Source: Odontesthes bonariensis (Eukaryota; Chordata; Actinopteri; Atheriniformes; Atherinopsidae). From it: a stretch of DNA of 64,000 nt. Each line of letters starts with the position of its first letter. The first letter of the stretch is position 1. The notes beneath the pieces were generated by a model. The model saw nothing but the letters and a program-made list of their open reading frames with translations. It had not been told where the DNA came from and did not search any database. Shown here in pieces: positions 26,701-36,985 of this stretch. The stretch is from contig NC_134510.1 in NCBI RefSeq assembly GCF_027942865.1, forward strand, positions 42,066,278 to 42,130,277. The letters are read 5' to 3'. The translations under genes were made by a program, and so were the position numbers.

Positions 26701-29700
26701 GTGACCTGACACCTGTAACCTGACACCTGTAACCTGACACCTGTAACCTGACACCTGTAACCTGACACCTGTAACCTGACACCTGTGATGTGACACCTGT
26801 GACCTGACACCTGTAACCTGACACCTGTAACCTGACACCTGTAACCTGACACCTGTGATGTGACACCTGTGATGTGACACCTGTAACCTGACACCTGTGA
26901 TGTGACACCTGTGACCTGACACCTGTAACCCGACACCTGTAACCTGACACCTGTGATGTGACACCTGTGACCTGACACCTGTAACCTGACACCTGTAACC
27001 TGACACCTGTGATGTGACACCTGTAACCTGACACCTGTAACCTGACACCTGTAACCTGACACCTGTGACCTGACACCTGTAACCTGACACCTGTAACCTG
27101 ACACCTGTAACCTGACACCTGTAACCTGACACCTGTGATGTGACACCTGTGACCTGACACCTGTAACCTGACACCTGTAACCTGACACCTGTAACCTGAC
27201 ACCTGTAACCTGACACCTGTGATGTGACACCTGTGATGTGACACCTGTAACCTGACACCTGTGACCTGACACCTGTAACCTGACACCTGTGATGTGACAC
27301 CTGTAACCTGACACCTGTAACCTGACACCTGTGACCTGACACCTGTGACCTGACACCTCTAACCTGACACCTGTGATGTGACACCTGTGACCTGACACCT
27401 GTAACCTGACACCTGTGATGTGACACCTGTGATGTGACACCTGTAACCTGACACCTGTAACCTGACACCTGTGATGTGACATCGCTCTTTCTTTCTACTT
27501 GTCTCTCTCAGATGGTGACTCTACTTCTCTGAATGGTTCCTTTAAATTGAACAACAGCTCCTCAAAGGTAAATCACCTCCTTGCCTTTCAGCTTTGCTCC
27601 CACAATGTGTGGCTGTCGTTGCCTCACCTGTGAGACACACCCGTGAGACACACCCGTGAGACACACCCGTGAGACACACCCGTGAGACACACCCGTGAGA
27701 CACACCCGTGAGACACACCTGTGAGACACACCCGTGTGACACACCTGTGTGACACACCTGTGAGACACACCCGTGAGACACACCTGTGTGACACACCCGT
27801 GAGACACACCCGTGAGACACACCCGTGAGACACACCCGTGAGACACACCCGTGTGACACACCCGTGAGACACACCCTTGAGACACACCTGTGAGACACAC
27901 CCGTGAGACACACCTGTGAGACACACCCGTGAGACACACCCGTGAGACACACCCGTGAGACACACCTGTGAGACACACCCGTGAGACACACCCGTGAGAC
28001 ACACCCGTGAGACACACCCGTGAGACACACCTGTGAGACACACCCGTGTGACACACCTGTGTGACACACCGGTGTGACACACCCGTGAGACACACCTGTG
28101 TGACACACCCGTGAGACACACCCGTGAGACACACCCGTGAGACACACCTGTGTGACACACCTGTGAGACACACCTGTGAGAAACACCCGTGAGACACACC
28201 CGTGAGACACACCTGTGTGACACACCTGTGAGACACACCTGTGAGACACAACAGCAGGTTACATAATCAGTTTTATCTGTGGCAGTGATTGGGTTTATGC
28301 TGTTTCCATGGTAACGGGAGCATATATGAACAGATCGTGTTTACAAAGAAATGAACACACACAGCATGAAAAGTGAAGATGTTTACTTTAAGTTATTCCT
28401 GTACAGCCAAGAAAGTGATCAAATGAATCTGGTTTCACAGCTGGAAATATACACATGTGTCTGAAACTTCACTATCTTTATAAACTTTACTATCTGTGTG
28501 AGTGTTGCAGATTTGCATCGTGACCAGCAGACAATTCACTGAGTTTCAAACTAAGTTTTTTTTCTTCCAGGACAGAAACGGTAACCAGCTGCAGGATCGA
28601 AGCCTGAATGAGGTAACAACTGCTTCCTGTTTTCTGAGTACAGCTGGTGTTTCTGTTCTTTATCTGTCATTCCTCCAGAGTCCCATGACTCACAGATAAC
28701 TAAGATGGAGTCCCAGTTTCACTAATGTCCATGCAGCAAGCTGTTTTCTGGCTGTGATCCAGCTGTGATCCAGCTGTGATCCAGCTGTTTTCTGGCTGTG
28801 ATCCAGCTGTTTTCTGGCTGTGATCCAGCTGTTTTCCGGCTGTGATCCAGCTGTTTTCTGGCTGTGATCCGGCTGTGATCCAGCTGTTTTCCGGCTGTGA
28901 TCCGGCTGTTTTCTGGCTGTGATCCAGCTGTTTTCTGGCTGTGATCCAGCTGTGATCCAGCTGTGATCCAGCTGTTTTCCGGCTGTGATCCAGCTGTTTT
29001 CTGGCTGTGATCCAGCTGTGATCCAGCTGTTTTCCAGCTGTGATCCAGCTGTGATCCGGCTGTGATCCAGCTGTGATCCGGCTGTGATCCAGCTGTTTTC
29101 TGGCTGTGATCCAGCTGTGATCCAGCTGTTTTCCAGCTGTGATCCAGCTGTGATCCGGCTGTGATCCAGCTGTGATCCAGCTGTGATCCAGCTGTTTTCC
29201 AGCTGTGATCCGGCTGTGATCCGGCTGTTTTCTGGCTGTGATCCAGCTGTTTTCCGGCTGTGATCCAGCTGTGATCCAGCTGTGATCCAGCTGTTTTCCA
29301 GCTGTGATCCAGCTGTTTTCTGGCTGTGATCCAGCTGTTTTCCGGCTGTGATCCAGCTGTGATCCAGCTGTGATCCGGCTGTGATCCAGCTGTGATCCAG
29401 CTGTGATCCAGCTGTTTTCCAGCTGTGATCCAGCTGTTTTCTGGCTGTGATCCAGCTGTTTTCCGGCTGTGATCCAGCTGTTTTCTGGCTGTGATCCGGC
29501 TGTGATCCAGCTGTTTTCCGGCTGTGATCCAGCTGTGATCCGGCTGTGATCCGGCTGTTTTCTGGCTGTGATCCAGCTGTTTTCTGGCTGTTTTCTGGCT
29601 GTGATCCAGCTGTGATCCAGCTGTTTTCCGGCTGTGATCCAGCTGTTTTCCGGCTGTGATCCAGCTGTTTTCTGGCTGTGATCCAGCTGTTTTCTGGCTG

Positions 29701-32700
29701 TGATCCAGCTGTGATCCAGCTGTTTTCCAGCTGTGATCCAGCTGTGATCCGGCTGTGATCCGGCTGTGATCCAGCTGTGATCCAGCTGTGATCCGGCTGT
29801 GATCCGGCTGTGATCCAGCTGTGATCCAGCTGTGATCCAGCTGTGATCCAGCTGTGATCCAGCTGTGATCCAGCTGTTTTCCAGCTGTGATCCAGCAGTG
29901 ATCCGGCTGTGATCCGGCTGTGATCCGGCTTTTTTCTGGCTGTGATCCAGCTGTTTTCCGGCTGTGATCCAGCTGTGATCCAGCTGTGATCCGGCTGTGA
30001 TCCAGCTGTGATCCAGCTGTGATCCAGCTGTTTTCCAGCTGTGATCCAGCTGTGATCCAGCTGTTTTCCGGCTGTGATCCAGCTGTTTTCTGGCTGTGAT
30101 CCAGCTGTTTTCCGGCTGTGATCCAGCTGTTTTCTGGCTGTGATCCAGCTGTTTTCCGGCTGTGATCCAGCTGTGATCCGGCTGTGATCCAGCTGTGATC
30201 CAGCTGTGATCCGGCTGTGATCCGGCTGTGATCCAGCTGTGATCCAGCTGTGATCCGGCTGTGATCCAGCTGTGATCCAGCTGTGATCCAGCTGTTTTCC
30301 AGCTGTGATCTGGCTGTGATCCGGCTGTGATCCAGCTGTGATCCAGCTGTTTTCCGGCTGTTTTCCGGCTGTGATCCGGCTGTGATCCGGCTGTGATCCG
30401 GCTGTGATCCAGCTGTGATCCAGCTGTTTTCCGGCTGTGATCCAGCTGTGATCCAGCTGTTTTCCGGCTGTGATCCAGCTGTTTTCTGGCTGTGATCCAG
30501 CTGTTTTCCAGCTGTGATCCAGCTATTTTCTGGCTGTGATCCAGCTGTGATCCAGCTGTGATCCAGCTGTTTTCCAGCTGTGATCCGGCTGTGATCCGGC
30601 TGTGATCCAGCTGTGATCCAGCTGTTTTCCGGCTGTGATCCAGCTGTGATCCGGCTGTGATCCGGCTGTGATCCGGCTGTGATCCAGCTGTGATCCGGCT
30701 GTGATCCAGCTGTGATCCAGCTGTGATCCAGCTGTGATCCAGCTGTTTTCCAGCTGTGATCCAGCTGTGATCCGGCTGTGATCCGGCTGTGATCCAGCTG
30801 TGATCCGGCTGTGATCCAGCTGTTTTCTGGCTGTGATCCAGCTGTGATCCAGCTGTTTTCCAGCTGTGATCCAGCTGTGATCCAGCTGTTTTCCAGCTGT
30901 GATCCAGCTGTGATCCGGCTGTGATCCGGCTGTGATCCAGCTGTGATCCGGCTGTGATCCAGCTGTTTTCTGGCTGTGATCCAGCTGTGATCCAGCTGTT
31001 TTCCAGCTGTGATCCAGCTGTGATCCGGCTGTGATCCGGCTGTGATCCAGCTGTGATCCAGCTGTGATCCAGCTGTTTTCCAGCTGTGATCCGGCTGTGA
31101 TCCGGCTGTGATCCAGCTGTGATCCAGCTGTTTTCCGGCTGTTTTCCGGCTGTGATCCGGCTGTGATCCGGCTGTGATCCAGCTGTTTTCCGGCTGTGAT
31201 CCAGCTGTGATCCAGCTGTTTTCCGGCTGTGATCCAGCTGTTTTCTGGCTGTGATCCAGCTGTTTTCCAGCTGTGATCCAGCTATTTTCTGGCTGTGATC
31301 CAGCTGTGATCCAGCTGTGATCCAGCTGTTTTCCAGCTGTGATCCGGCTGTGATCCGGCTGTGATCCAGCTGTTATCCAGCTGTTTTCCGGCTGTGATCC
31401 AGCTGTGATCCGGCTGTGATCCGGCTGTGATCCAGCTGTGATCCAGCTGTGATCCAGCTGTGATCCAGCTGTTTTCCAGCTGTGATCCAGCTGTGATCCG
31501 GCTGTGATCCGGCTGTGATCCAGCTGTGATCCGGCTGTGATCCAGCTGTTTTCTGGCTGTGATCCAGCTGTGATCCAGCTGTTTTCCAGCTGTGATCCAG
31601 CTGTGATCCGGCTGTGATCCGGCTGTGATCCAGCTGTGATCCAGCTGTTTTCCAGCTGTGATCCGGCTGTGATCCGGCTGTGATCCGGCTGTGATCCGGC
31701 TGTGATCCGGCTGTGATCCAGCTGTTTTCTGGCTGTGATCCAGCTGTTTTCCGGCTGTGATCCAGCTGTTTTCTGGCTGTGATCCAGCTGTGATCCAGCT
31801 GTTTTCCGGCTGTGATCCAGCTGTGATCCGGCTGTGATCCAGCTGTGATCCAGCTGTGATCCAGCTGTTTTCCAGCTGTGATCCAGCTGTGATCCGGCTG
31901 TGATCCGGCTGTGATCCAGCTGTGATCCGGCTGTGATCCAGCTGTTTTCTGGCTGTGATCCAGCTGTGATCCAGCTGTTTTCCAGCTGTGATCCAGCTGT
32001 GATCCGGCTGTGATCCGGCTGTGATCCAGCTGTGATCCAGCTGTGATCCGGCTGTGATCCAGCTGTGATCCAGCTGTGATCCAGCTGTTTTCCAGCTGTG
32101 ATCCGGCTGTGATCCGGCTGTGATCCAGCTGTGATCCGGCTGTTTTCCGGCTGTGATCCGGCTGTGATCGGGCTGTGATCCAGCTGTGATCCAGCTGTGA
32201 TCCAGCTGTTTTCCGGCTGTGATCCAGCTGTGATCCAGCTGTTTTCCGGCTGTGATCCAGCTGTTTTCTGGCTGTGATCCAGCTGTTTTCCAGCTGTGAT
32301 CCAGCTATTTTCTGGCTGTGATCCAGCTGTGATCCAGCTGTTTTCCGGCTGTGATCCAGCTGTGATCCGGCTGTGATCCGGCTGTGATCCAGCTGTGATC
32401 CAGCTGTGATCCAGCTGTTTTCCAGCTGTGATCCAGCTGTGATCCGGCTGTGATCCGGCTGTGATCCAGCTGTGATCCGGCTGTGATCCAGCTGTTTTCT
32501 GGCTGTGATCCAGCTGTGATCCAGCTGTTTTCCAGCTGTGATCCGGCTGTGATCCGGCTGTGATCCGGCTGTGATCCAGCTGTGATCCGGCTGTGATCCA
32601 GCTGTGATCCGGCTGTGATCCGGCTGTGATCCAGCTGTTTTCCAGCTGTGATCCGGCTGTGATCCAGCTGTTTTCCAGCTGTGATCCGGCTGTGATCCAG

Positions 32701-33632
32701 CTGTTTTCCGGCTGTTTTCCGGCTGTGATCCGGCTTTGACAAATGTGAAGAAGATTGATTGTGAATAGAGGAGAAGAAGATGTCCAATCAGAGTTCTTCT
32801 TTAACTGCATGTGTCGTCCTTGCAGGAAGTCCGTCAGCGATTGGTCAGTCTGAGCACGCACCTCCACGCCCTGCAGGTCAGTTTCAGACACACTGATGAT
32901 GTCATTAAGTTACCTGGTGATACAGTTAAAGTTACATCTCTTCTGTCTCTGACTCCGCCCCCAGGCCGCTGTGATTCGTCAGGACTCCATCCTGGAACTT
33001 TCCATCAGCACAAGCCCCGCCTCTTCGACCTCCGGCCCCGCCCCCGGCTCACGCCTCAGCCGCTCGCTGTCGGGGGACGCGGGGCTGGACGCCAGCGGGG
33101 AGGCGGTGCTGCTGCGGCGCCAGGTGGAGCTTCTGCAGGACGAGCTGGCGCGGCTGCGTCTGAAGGGGGAGGAGTCTGTGAAGAAGGGGGCGGGGTCAGG
33201 CAAAAAGAAGAAGAAAAACAAAGAGAAAGCCGACGTCAGCAAGGAGGAGCAGGTGAGTTTCTGAACGTCAGCGGAGGAACGGAGCGAGTGATCCTGAAAC
33301 TGAACGCACGTGTGTCCGTCGCCAGGGCAACAAGAGGCGGGGCAGCAAGGAGCTGGAGCCCCGCCCCCTCGCCCCATTGGCCACCGAGGATCCCGTTGAC
33401 CAATTAGACGGCGTCCGGGAGGGACATGAGGAGGAGGAGGAGGAACTGATGAAGATCTCTCCACGTTCCGACAGCCCGAGAGGTCAGTACGGACGACTGA
33501 TCCATAACGATTGATTATCATACGATCGGAATATTTCTGATGTGATCAGTTCATTTCACCATGGTAACCACGGTAACCGCAACCTCTGACCTCTTAGACC
33601 TGCAGGACATCCCCGAGGAGACAGAGAGTTAA
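2719..33632 (+). CDS. arhgef2: Rho guanine nucleotide exchange factor 2 (GEF-H1), 5'-partial, 20 exons
   Basis: Exons: 2719-2786, 3853-3916, 4006-4138, 6462-6565, 6658-6801, 8222-8472, 9890-10015, 10179-10296, 10383-10631, 10727-10803, 12886-13058, 14969-15036, 15389-15598, 16892-16969, 27512-27567, 28571-28612, 32826-32876, 32965-33252, 33326-33482, 33598-33632. All have AG/GT borders, phases join without a break, and the 829 codons end at TAA. The product is a Dbl-family exchange factor that activates RhoA and in mammals is held inactive on microtubules. The first exon is the end of the C1 zinc finger (CNVTIHNRC). The DH domain spans about residues 166-365 ([29 protein letters not shown]) and the PH domain about 390-501 ([17 protein letters not shown]). 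A coiled-coil segment ([17 protein letters not shown]), a Lys-rich stretch and the C-terminus DIPEETES follow; the last matches my memory of mammalian ARHGEF2. Roughly 60 N-terminal residues lie upstream. The C-terminal coiled coil looks shorter than in human. The donor at 6566 (GTCCGT) is weak. Confidence 0.93.
2790..3838. repeat. CTGT/CTGACCAC array filling an arhgef2 intron
   Basis: Variable blocks of (CTGT)n joined by CTGACCACC occupy 1.05 kb of a 1.07-kb intron. The array starts 3-4 bp after the donor at 2787 and runs into the pyrimidine tract before the acceptor at 3852. The sense strand shows no AG dinucleotide inside the array. Confidence 0.95.
4255..5555. repeat. Telomere-like CCCTAACCCTTCTATCC array in an arhgef2 intron
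   Basis: About 1.3 kb of short units alternating CCCTAA-containing and CTTCTATCCTA or TTATATTCTA segments. CCCTAA is the vertebrate telomere hexamer (C-strand) on the sense strand. Only one AG was seen (near 5213). Confidence 0.95.
5558..6455. repeat. 11-bp (CTCTCACCTGT)n array in the same arhgef2 intron
   Basis: About 80 copies of an 11-bp unit with CCCGT and CATCTGT variants. It runs directly into the acceptor at 6461 (TCTCCCAG), so the array itself supplies the polypyrimidine tract. No AG occurs before the acceptor. Confidence 0.95.
6837..8138. mobile_element. DNA transposon with about 100-bp inverted ends, intron of arhgef2
   Basis: The left arm from 6837 (GGAAGCTGCTTCCACAGATA, then TGTATAGAATGGCT and GCCATCTTACCACAG) recurs inverted at about 8035-8138. 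The interior holds a nested MITE (7002-7430) and LINE/SINE-like debris (about 7540-7900, with TTGGGATGACTCCCTCAGGG). No transposase is visible, so it is probably non-autonomous. Confidence 0.6.
7002..7430. mobile_element. 429-bp MITE flanked by TTAA
   Basis: Ends TTAA-AGCAATACTATGTAAC and GTTACATTGTATTGCT-TTAA form 16-bp inverted repeats with one mismatch, bordered by TTAA on both sides. TTAA target duplication is the hallmark of piggyBac-type (also Kolobok) elements. No coding capacity. Confidence 0.65.
8638..8890 (-). mobile_element. LINE 3'-end repeat (TTGAA tail), inverted copy
   Basis: Starts with (GAATTCAATT)-type repeats and ATTTTTATTTATATAGCG. The whole 250 bp is the near-identical reverse complement of 16440-16700. 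Short (TGAAT)n tails and the GCTATATAAATAAA motif fit the 3' ends of fish L2-type LINEs and dependent SINEs. Confidence 0.7.
9040..9845 (+). other. Unclassified intronic block with a 58-codon ORF
   Basis: An intron segment unlike the arrays around it. An ATG at 9290 opens 58 codons to TGA at 9466: [20 protein letters not shown], then [20 protein letters not shown] and [18 protein letters not shown]. The start is a short hydrophobic stretch and the rest is amphipathic, coiled-coil-like. I do not recognise it; it may belong to an uncharacterised mobile element. Nothing shows that it is translated. Confidence 0.25.
10848..11582 (-). pseudogene. L1-clade LINE fragment, 5'-truncated
   Basis: A T-run at 10850-10866 is the poly(A) tail on the - strand. 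11580-11212 encodes the ORF2 C-terminal region ([36 protein letters not shown]), matching fish L1/Swimmer-type elements. It interrupts or abuts an L2 copy at 11582. Confidence 0.75.
11582..12850 (-). pseudogene. L2 (Maui-type) LINE remnant
   Basis: 12284-11964 encodes the RT core ([35 protein letters not shown]). 12025-11582 encodes the C-terminal block ([59 protein letters not shown]). 12850-12640 encodes the upstream linker ([20 protein letters not shown]). About 12270-12470 is a different inserted repeat. Frameshifts and breaks make it inactive. Confidence 0.75.
13078..13478. repeat. GGGGTACTGT minisatellite in an arhgef2 intron
   Basis: Irregular 10-12-bp units (GGGGTACTGT with GGTCCTGT and TACTCT variants) begin about 20 bp after the donor at 13059. 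The sense strand is G-rich here, unlike the neighbouring introns. Confidence 0.95.
13478..14937. repeat. 19-bp ATGGATCCTGTATGATCCT array
   Basis: About 1.46 kb of roughly 19-bp units rich in GGATCC (BamHI) palindromes. It follows the GGGGTACTGT array in the same intron and stops about 30 bp before the acceptor at 14968. Confidence 0.95.
15048..15385. repeat. CTCCTC / TTTTTAACTTC pyrimidine array filling a 352-bp intron
   Basis: Nearly pure pyrimidine on the sense strand, starting about 10 bp after the donor (15037) and ending in the polypyrimidine tract of the acceptor (15388). Confidence 0.92.
15603..16868. repeat. 74-bp minisatellite with GGGTTAGGGTAACC core, split by a LINE-end insertion
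   Basis: About 11 copies at 15603-16390 and 2 at 16700-16868, spaced 74-75 bp. The unit has GGGTTAGGGTAACCTAACC, CCTAGGGTACCTAACCC and GGAAACGGGTCGGAGGCTGA. It begins 4 bp after the donor (15599). Telomere-like TTAGGG/CCCTAA words and the palindromes GGTACC and CCTAGG are present. This is one of the arrays that does contain AG. Confidence 0.93.
16392..16700 (+). mobile_element. LINE 3'-end repeat inserted in the 74-bp array
   Basis: Starts GGTTCTGCCAGAGGTTTCTT and ends GCGCTATATAAATAAAAATG plus (AATTG)n, a common fish LINE (L2-type) 3' end. It interrupts the minisatellite, so it is younger than the array. It is nearly the exact reverse complement of 8638-8890. Confidence 0.75.
16976..27481. 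repeat. 10.5-kb satellite of a 14-bp unit filling one arhgef2 intron
   Basis: About 750 copies of CACCTGTAACCTGA with the variants CACCTGTGATGTGA, CACCTGTGACCTGA and CACCTGTGATCTGA. It starts 6 bp after the donor (16970) and stops about 30 bp before the acceptor (27511), so the intron is practically all array. Rare marker variants repeat at fixed distances (1588, 1175 and 6535 bp), showing higher-order duplication. The sense strand is nearly AG-free. All three antisense frames are open because a 14-bp unit cycles through every frame. Confidence 0.97.
27629..28249. repeat. 13-bp GAGACACACCCGT array in an arhgef2 intron
   Basis: About 47 copies with CTGTGTGACACAC variants. It starts about 60 bp after the donor (27568). 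The remaining 28250-28570 is ordinary unique intron. Confidence 0.95.
28738..32735. repeat. 4-kb satellite of an 11-bp GCTGTGATCCA unit in an arhgef2 intron
   Basis: About 360 copies of GCTGTGATCCA/G mixed with GCTGTTTTCTG/CCG/CCA. Every junction of CCA with GCTG makes CAGCTG. Blocks of several hundred bp recur, for example around 30.5 and 31.3 kb, so higher-order duplication is present. It ends 90 bp before the acceptor at 32825. Confidence 0.96.
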
Positions 33633-34400
33633 CCTCCGGAGCTGCCGCGGTGACATCACGGTGACATCACGGTGACATCACGGTGACGTCACAGATGGAT
33701 TGAGATTTTCAGACTTTTCGGCGCCATGAGCTGGAGACGATGATGATGTAATTTCCTGTTTTCTCGTGTTTAGATCAGATCAGATCTCAGCTAAACAACT
33801 TTTTTCCTTAAAGATTTCTGAATGTTGCTGTTAGTTAGAACAGGAAGTATAACCATGTGACCTGTTTACGCCATCACGTCTGCTGGAGTGGGAGGAGCCA
33901 ACAGGGAGGGAGGGGCCTTAGTGGGGTGGGCGGGGCATACAGGGTGTCGTTTGGTTTATTCGGAACTGGAGGCTCGTTTTAGGGGGAGGCAGGGTTTGTT
34001 ACAGACTGGAGGGGTTCATTGTGTCTCCATCCAAAGGTGAACGGCTTCAAACAAACCGGTTGTGGCGATGCTTCCTGGTGTCATTCTGTGGGAAACTCTC
34101 ACTGGGATGAAGCCCACCGAGAGTTTCCGGGTCCCAGTTCTGCCCCTTGGTCCTACCTGAGAGTTTCCGGGTCCCAGTTCTGCCCCTCGGTCCTACCTGA
34201 GAGTCTCCGGGTCCCAGTTCTGCCCCTCGGTCCTACCTGAGTGTTGTGGTCACCCTGCTCTCCCAGCCTCTTTGGGGGTTGATGATCACCGTTCCTGAAC
34301 CCATAAAAGAGAAGGAACACCAAACTTGGTTTAGAGTTGGTTTAAAAACCAGAACCAGTATCAGGTCCGGTCTGTTTGATCCACAACAGAACAATTAAAG
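33633..34400 (+). other. arhgef2: arhgef2 3' UTR (extent uncertain)
   Basis: Follows the TAA at 33630-33632. It opens with four tandem GGTGACATCAC-type 13-mers (33649-33691) and contains three 40-bp repeats (34119-34238). A possible weak poly(A) signal ATTAAA occurs near 34394. No further coding exon is seen. The true 3' end may lie further on. Confidence 0.4.
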
Positions 34401-35564
34401 TGAGCTTCAACATGGGAACATGAGCTCAGTCTGGTCTAATTATTGTGGACCATCATCAGAACCAGCAGAACCAGCAGAAACCATTGGTCCCCCTGTTGGA
34501 GCCATTGGTCCCCCTGTTGGACCGCTCAGAACCACAGGAAGTAAACCGCTTTGTTTGAAGCAGACACATTTATTTATTCTTCAGGCAAACAAGGAGACAC
34601 ATGAACGGTCACCACACTACATTACCCAGAATGCCTTTGGACCTACAGCCACAGTCAGAACCTGCTGTCAGCTTGGACTCAGAGTTTAAAGTCGGTGAAC
34701 TTTATTTATACAGAAACGTAGTTTTTAGTCACATTTGATCCTGTTTGTGACGTCAGAATATTTAAAAACTAAAAAAATGTTTTTCTCAACACGTGGAACC
34801 AAAAATCTTTTTAGTTTGAGGACATTTAAACCTGTAAATTTCTATAAATGTTTGCAAAGTGATGACATGTGGTCAGAACCTTAGGGGGGGAGGGGGGGTA
34901 AATCAGCTGTTTGAAGCATGACATCACTACTCCTTACGTTAGCATGTTAGCATGGCTGTGTCTTTTACACCTATATGAAGAATTAACCAATCAGCTCCTT
35001 CGTGTCGGCGTGCGGCCGGCGGCGCCGGTCCGTCCAGGATGATGATGAGGGACTGGACGTAAAACTTATCAAGAAAAAGCAACAAAAACAAGTTTCTTCC
35101 TGCAAACTTTCAGCTTCTCCTGCAAAAGTTTCATTTCACCTTCAGAACCGAGCGGCTGCAGGACGCCGTAACCATGGTAACCGCTGAGCTGAAGTCAGGG
35201 GGGGGTCACATGGTGACCAGCTCACATGATCCATAAACACTATTAACCCTAACGCTGATCAGTAACTGAATGTGTTTGTGCCACAGCTACAGTTTTATCC
35301 TCCTGGAGGACTTCAGGTGCTTTTAACTTTTTAAAGGATCGTCCTGCGTCTTTAACACAAGAGAAGAAGAATATGTTGGATGATTTCCTCATTTCACTGA
35401 AATGAAACGCTGCCTTTTTACTTGTTTTTGTAGAAAATGTGAAGCATCAGGGTCCAAATATTTCTGAGTTTACACAAACGGAACAGATGTGATGATGTGC
35501 AGTCCTGTTGAAAACTCCTGATCAGCCTCATTTCTTTATATGTTTCCATGGAAACAGGAAGCAG

Positions 35565-36057
35565 CTGATCCCCTGAAACATGTTCCAACATGAACATAAA
35601 CCCAGAATCTGAGGCAGAACCAGAGTTAGTTCAGTTCTGAGCAGCTTTAAAGTGAATATCTGCAGATGTTTCCATGGTAACAGCTGCAGAGATTCACTGA
35701 AAAGTGTTCCAACATGAACATAAACCCAGAATCTGAGGCAGAACCAGAGTTAGTTCAGTTCTGAGCAGCTTTAAGGTGAATATCTGCAGATGTTTCCATG
35801 GTAACAGCTGCAGAGATTCACTGAAACATGTTCCAACATGAACATAAACCCAGAATCTGAGGCAGAACCAGAGTTAGTTCAGTTCTGAGCAGCTTTAAGG
35901 TGAATATCTGCAGATGTTTCCATGGTAACAGCTGCAGAGATTCACTGAAACATGTTCCAACATGAACATAAACCCAGAATCTGAGGCAGAACCAGAGTTA
36001 GTTCAGTTCTGAGCAGCTTTAAAGTGAATATCTGCAGATGTTTCCATGGTAACAGCT
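35565..36057. repeat. 124-bp tandem repeat, about 4 copies
   Basis: TGTTCCAACATGAACATAAA recurs at 35581, 35705, 35829 and 35953. Units are almost identical. It lies downstream of arhgef2, in its 3' UTR or in the intergenic region. Confidence 0.93.
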
Positions 36058-36317
36058 TCTTCTTTGCTAAGTTGGACACAACACTGGTTCATCCCTTGAG
36101 TTAGGAGCCTTTTTCCTGCCTGAATGGTTCAGAGCTCAGAGTTAAGTGGCTTAATGAAGAAAAAACACATTCCTCTGAAGATGCTCAGGTACAAGAACTG
36201 GATTGAAGATGAGGGAAGAAGCAGAAACTGTCCAAAGAGAAACTCTGAGAGCTTCAGGAAGCTGCAGAACTGCTGATCAGGACACTTTAAAGGTTCCAGG
36301 AACAGAAAGAAATGAGG

Positions 36318-36985
36318 CTGATCAGGACTCTGGGTCAGGACTCTGGACCAGGACTCTGGGTCAGGACTCTGGGTCAGGACTCTGGGTCAGGACTCTGGGT
36401 CCAGGACTCTGGGTCCAGGACTCTGGGTCAGGACTCTGGACCAGGACTCTGGACTCTGGGTCAGGACTCTGGGTCAGGACTCTGGGTCCAGGACTCTGGG
36501 TCCAGGACTCTGGGTCAGGACTCAGGACTCTGGGTCAGGACTCTGGACCAGGACTCTGGACTCTGGGTCAGGACTCTGGGTCAGGACTCTGGGTCAGGAC
36601 TCTGGTTCAGGACTCTGGACTCTGGGTCAGGACTCTGGGTCAGGACTCTGGGTCAGGACTCTGGTTCAGGACTCTGGGTCAGGACTCTGGGTCAGGACTC
36701 TGGTTCAGGACTCTGGACTCTGGGTCAGGACTCTGGGTCAGGACTCTGGGTCAGGACTCAGGACTCTGGGTCAGGACTCTGGACCAGGACTCTGGACTCT
36801 GGGTCAGGACTCTGGGTCAGGACTCTGGGTCAGGACTCTGGGTCAGGACTCTGGTTCAGGACTCTGGACTCTGGGTCAGGACTCTGGGTCAGGACTCTGG
36901 GTCAGGACTCTGGTTCAGGACTCTGGACTCTGGGTCAGGACTCTGGGTCAGGACTCTGGACCAGGACTCTGGACCAGGACTGTAA
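36318..36985. repeat. 13-bp GGGTCAGGACTCT minisatellite
   Basis: About 50 irregular copies with GGACCAGGACTCT and GGTTCAGGACTCT variants. It is open in two sense frames, but this is a repeat artefact. Confidence 0.94.

Noticed and set aside
16976..27481. CRISPR-like array
   Set aside because: There is no repeat-spacer alternation; units are contiguous 14-mers, and the DNA is a spliced vertebrate gene.
16964..27482. Antisense open frames of 656 to 2406 codons across the 14-bp satellite
   Set aside because: All three antisense frames are open and give the same 14-residue repeat, because a 14-bp unit without stops cycles through every frame. There is no start context, splice signal or domain.
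28722..32891. 1389-codon antisense open frame over the 11-bp satellite
   Set aside because: Repeat artefact ([15 protein letters not shown] peptide); it lies antisense within an arhgef2 intron and has no non-repetitive coding part.
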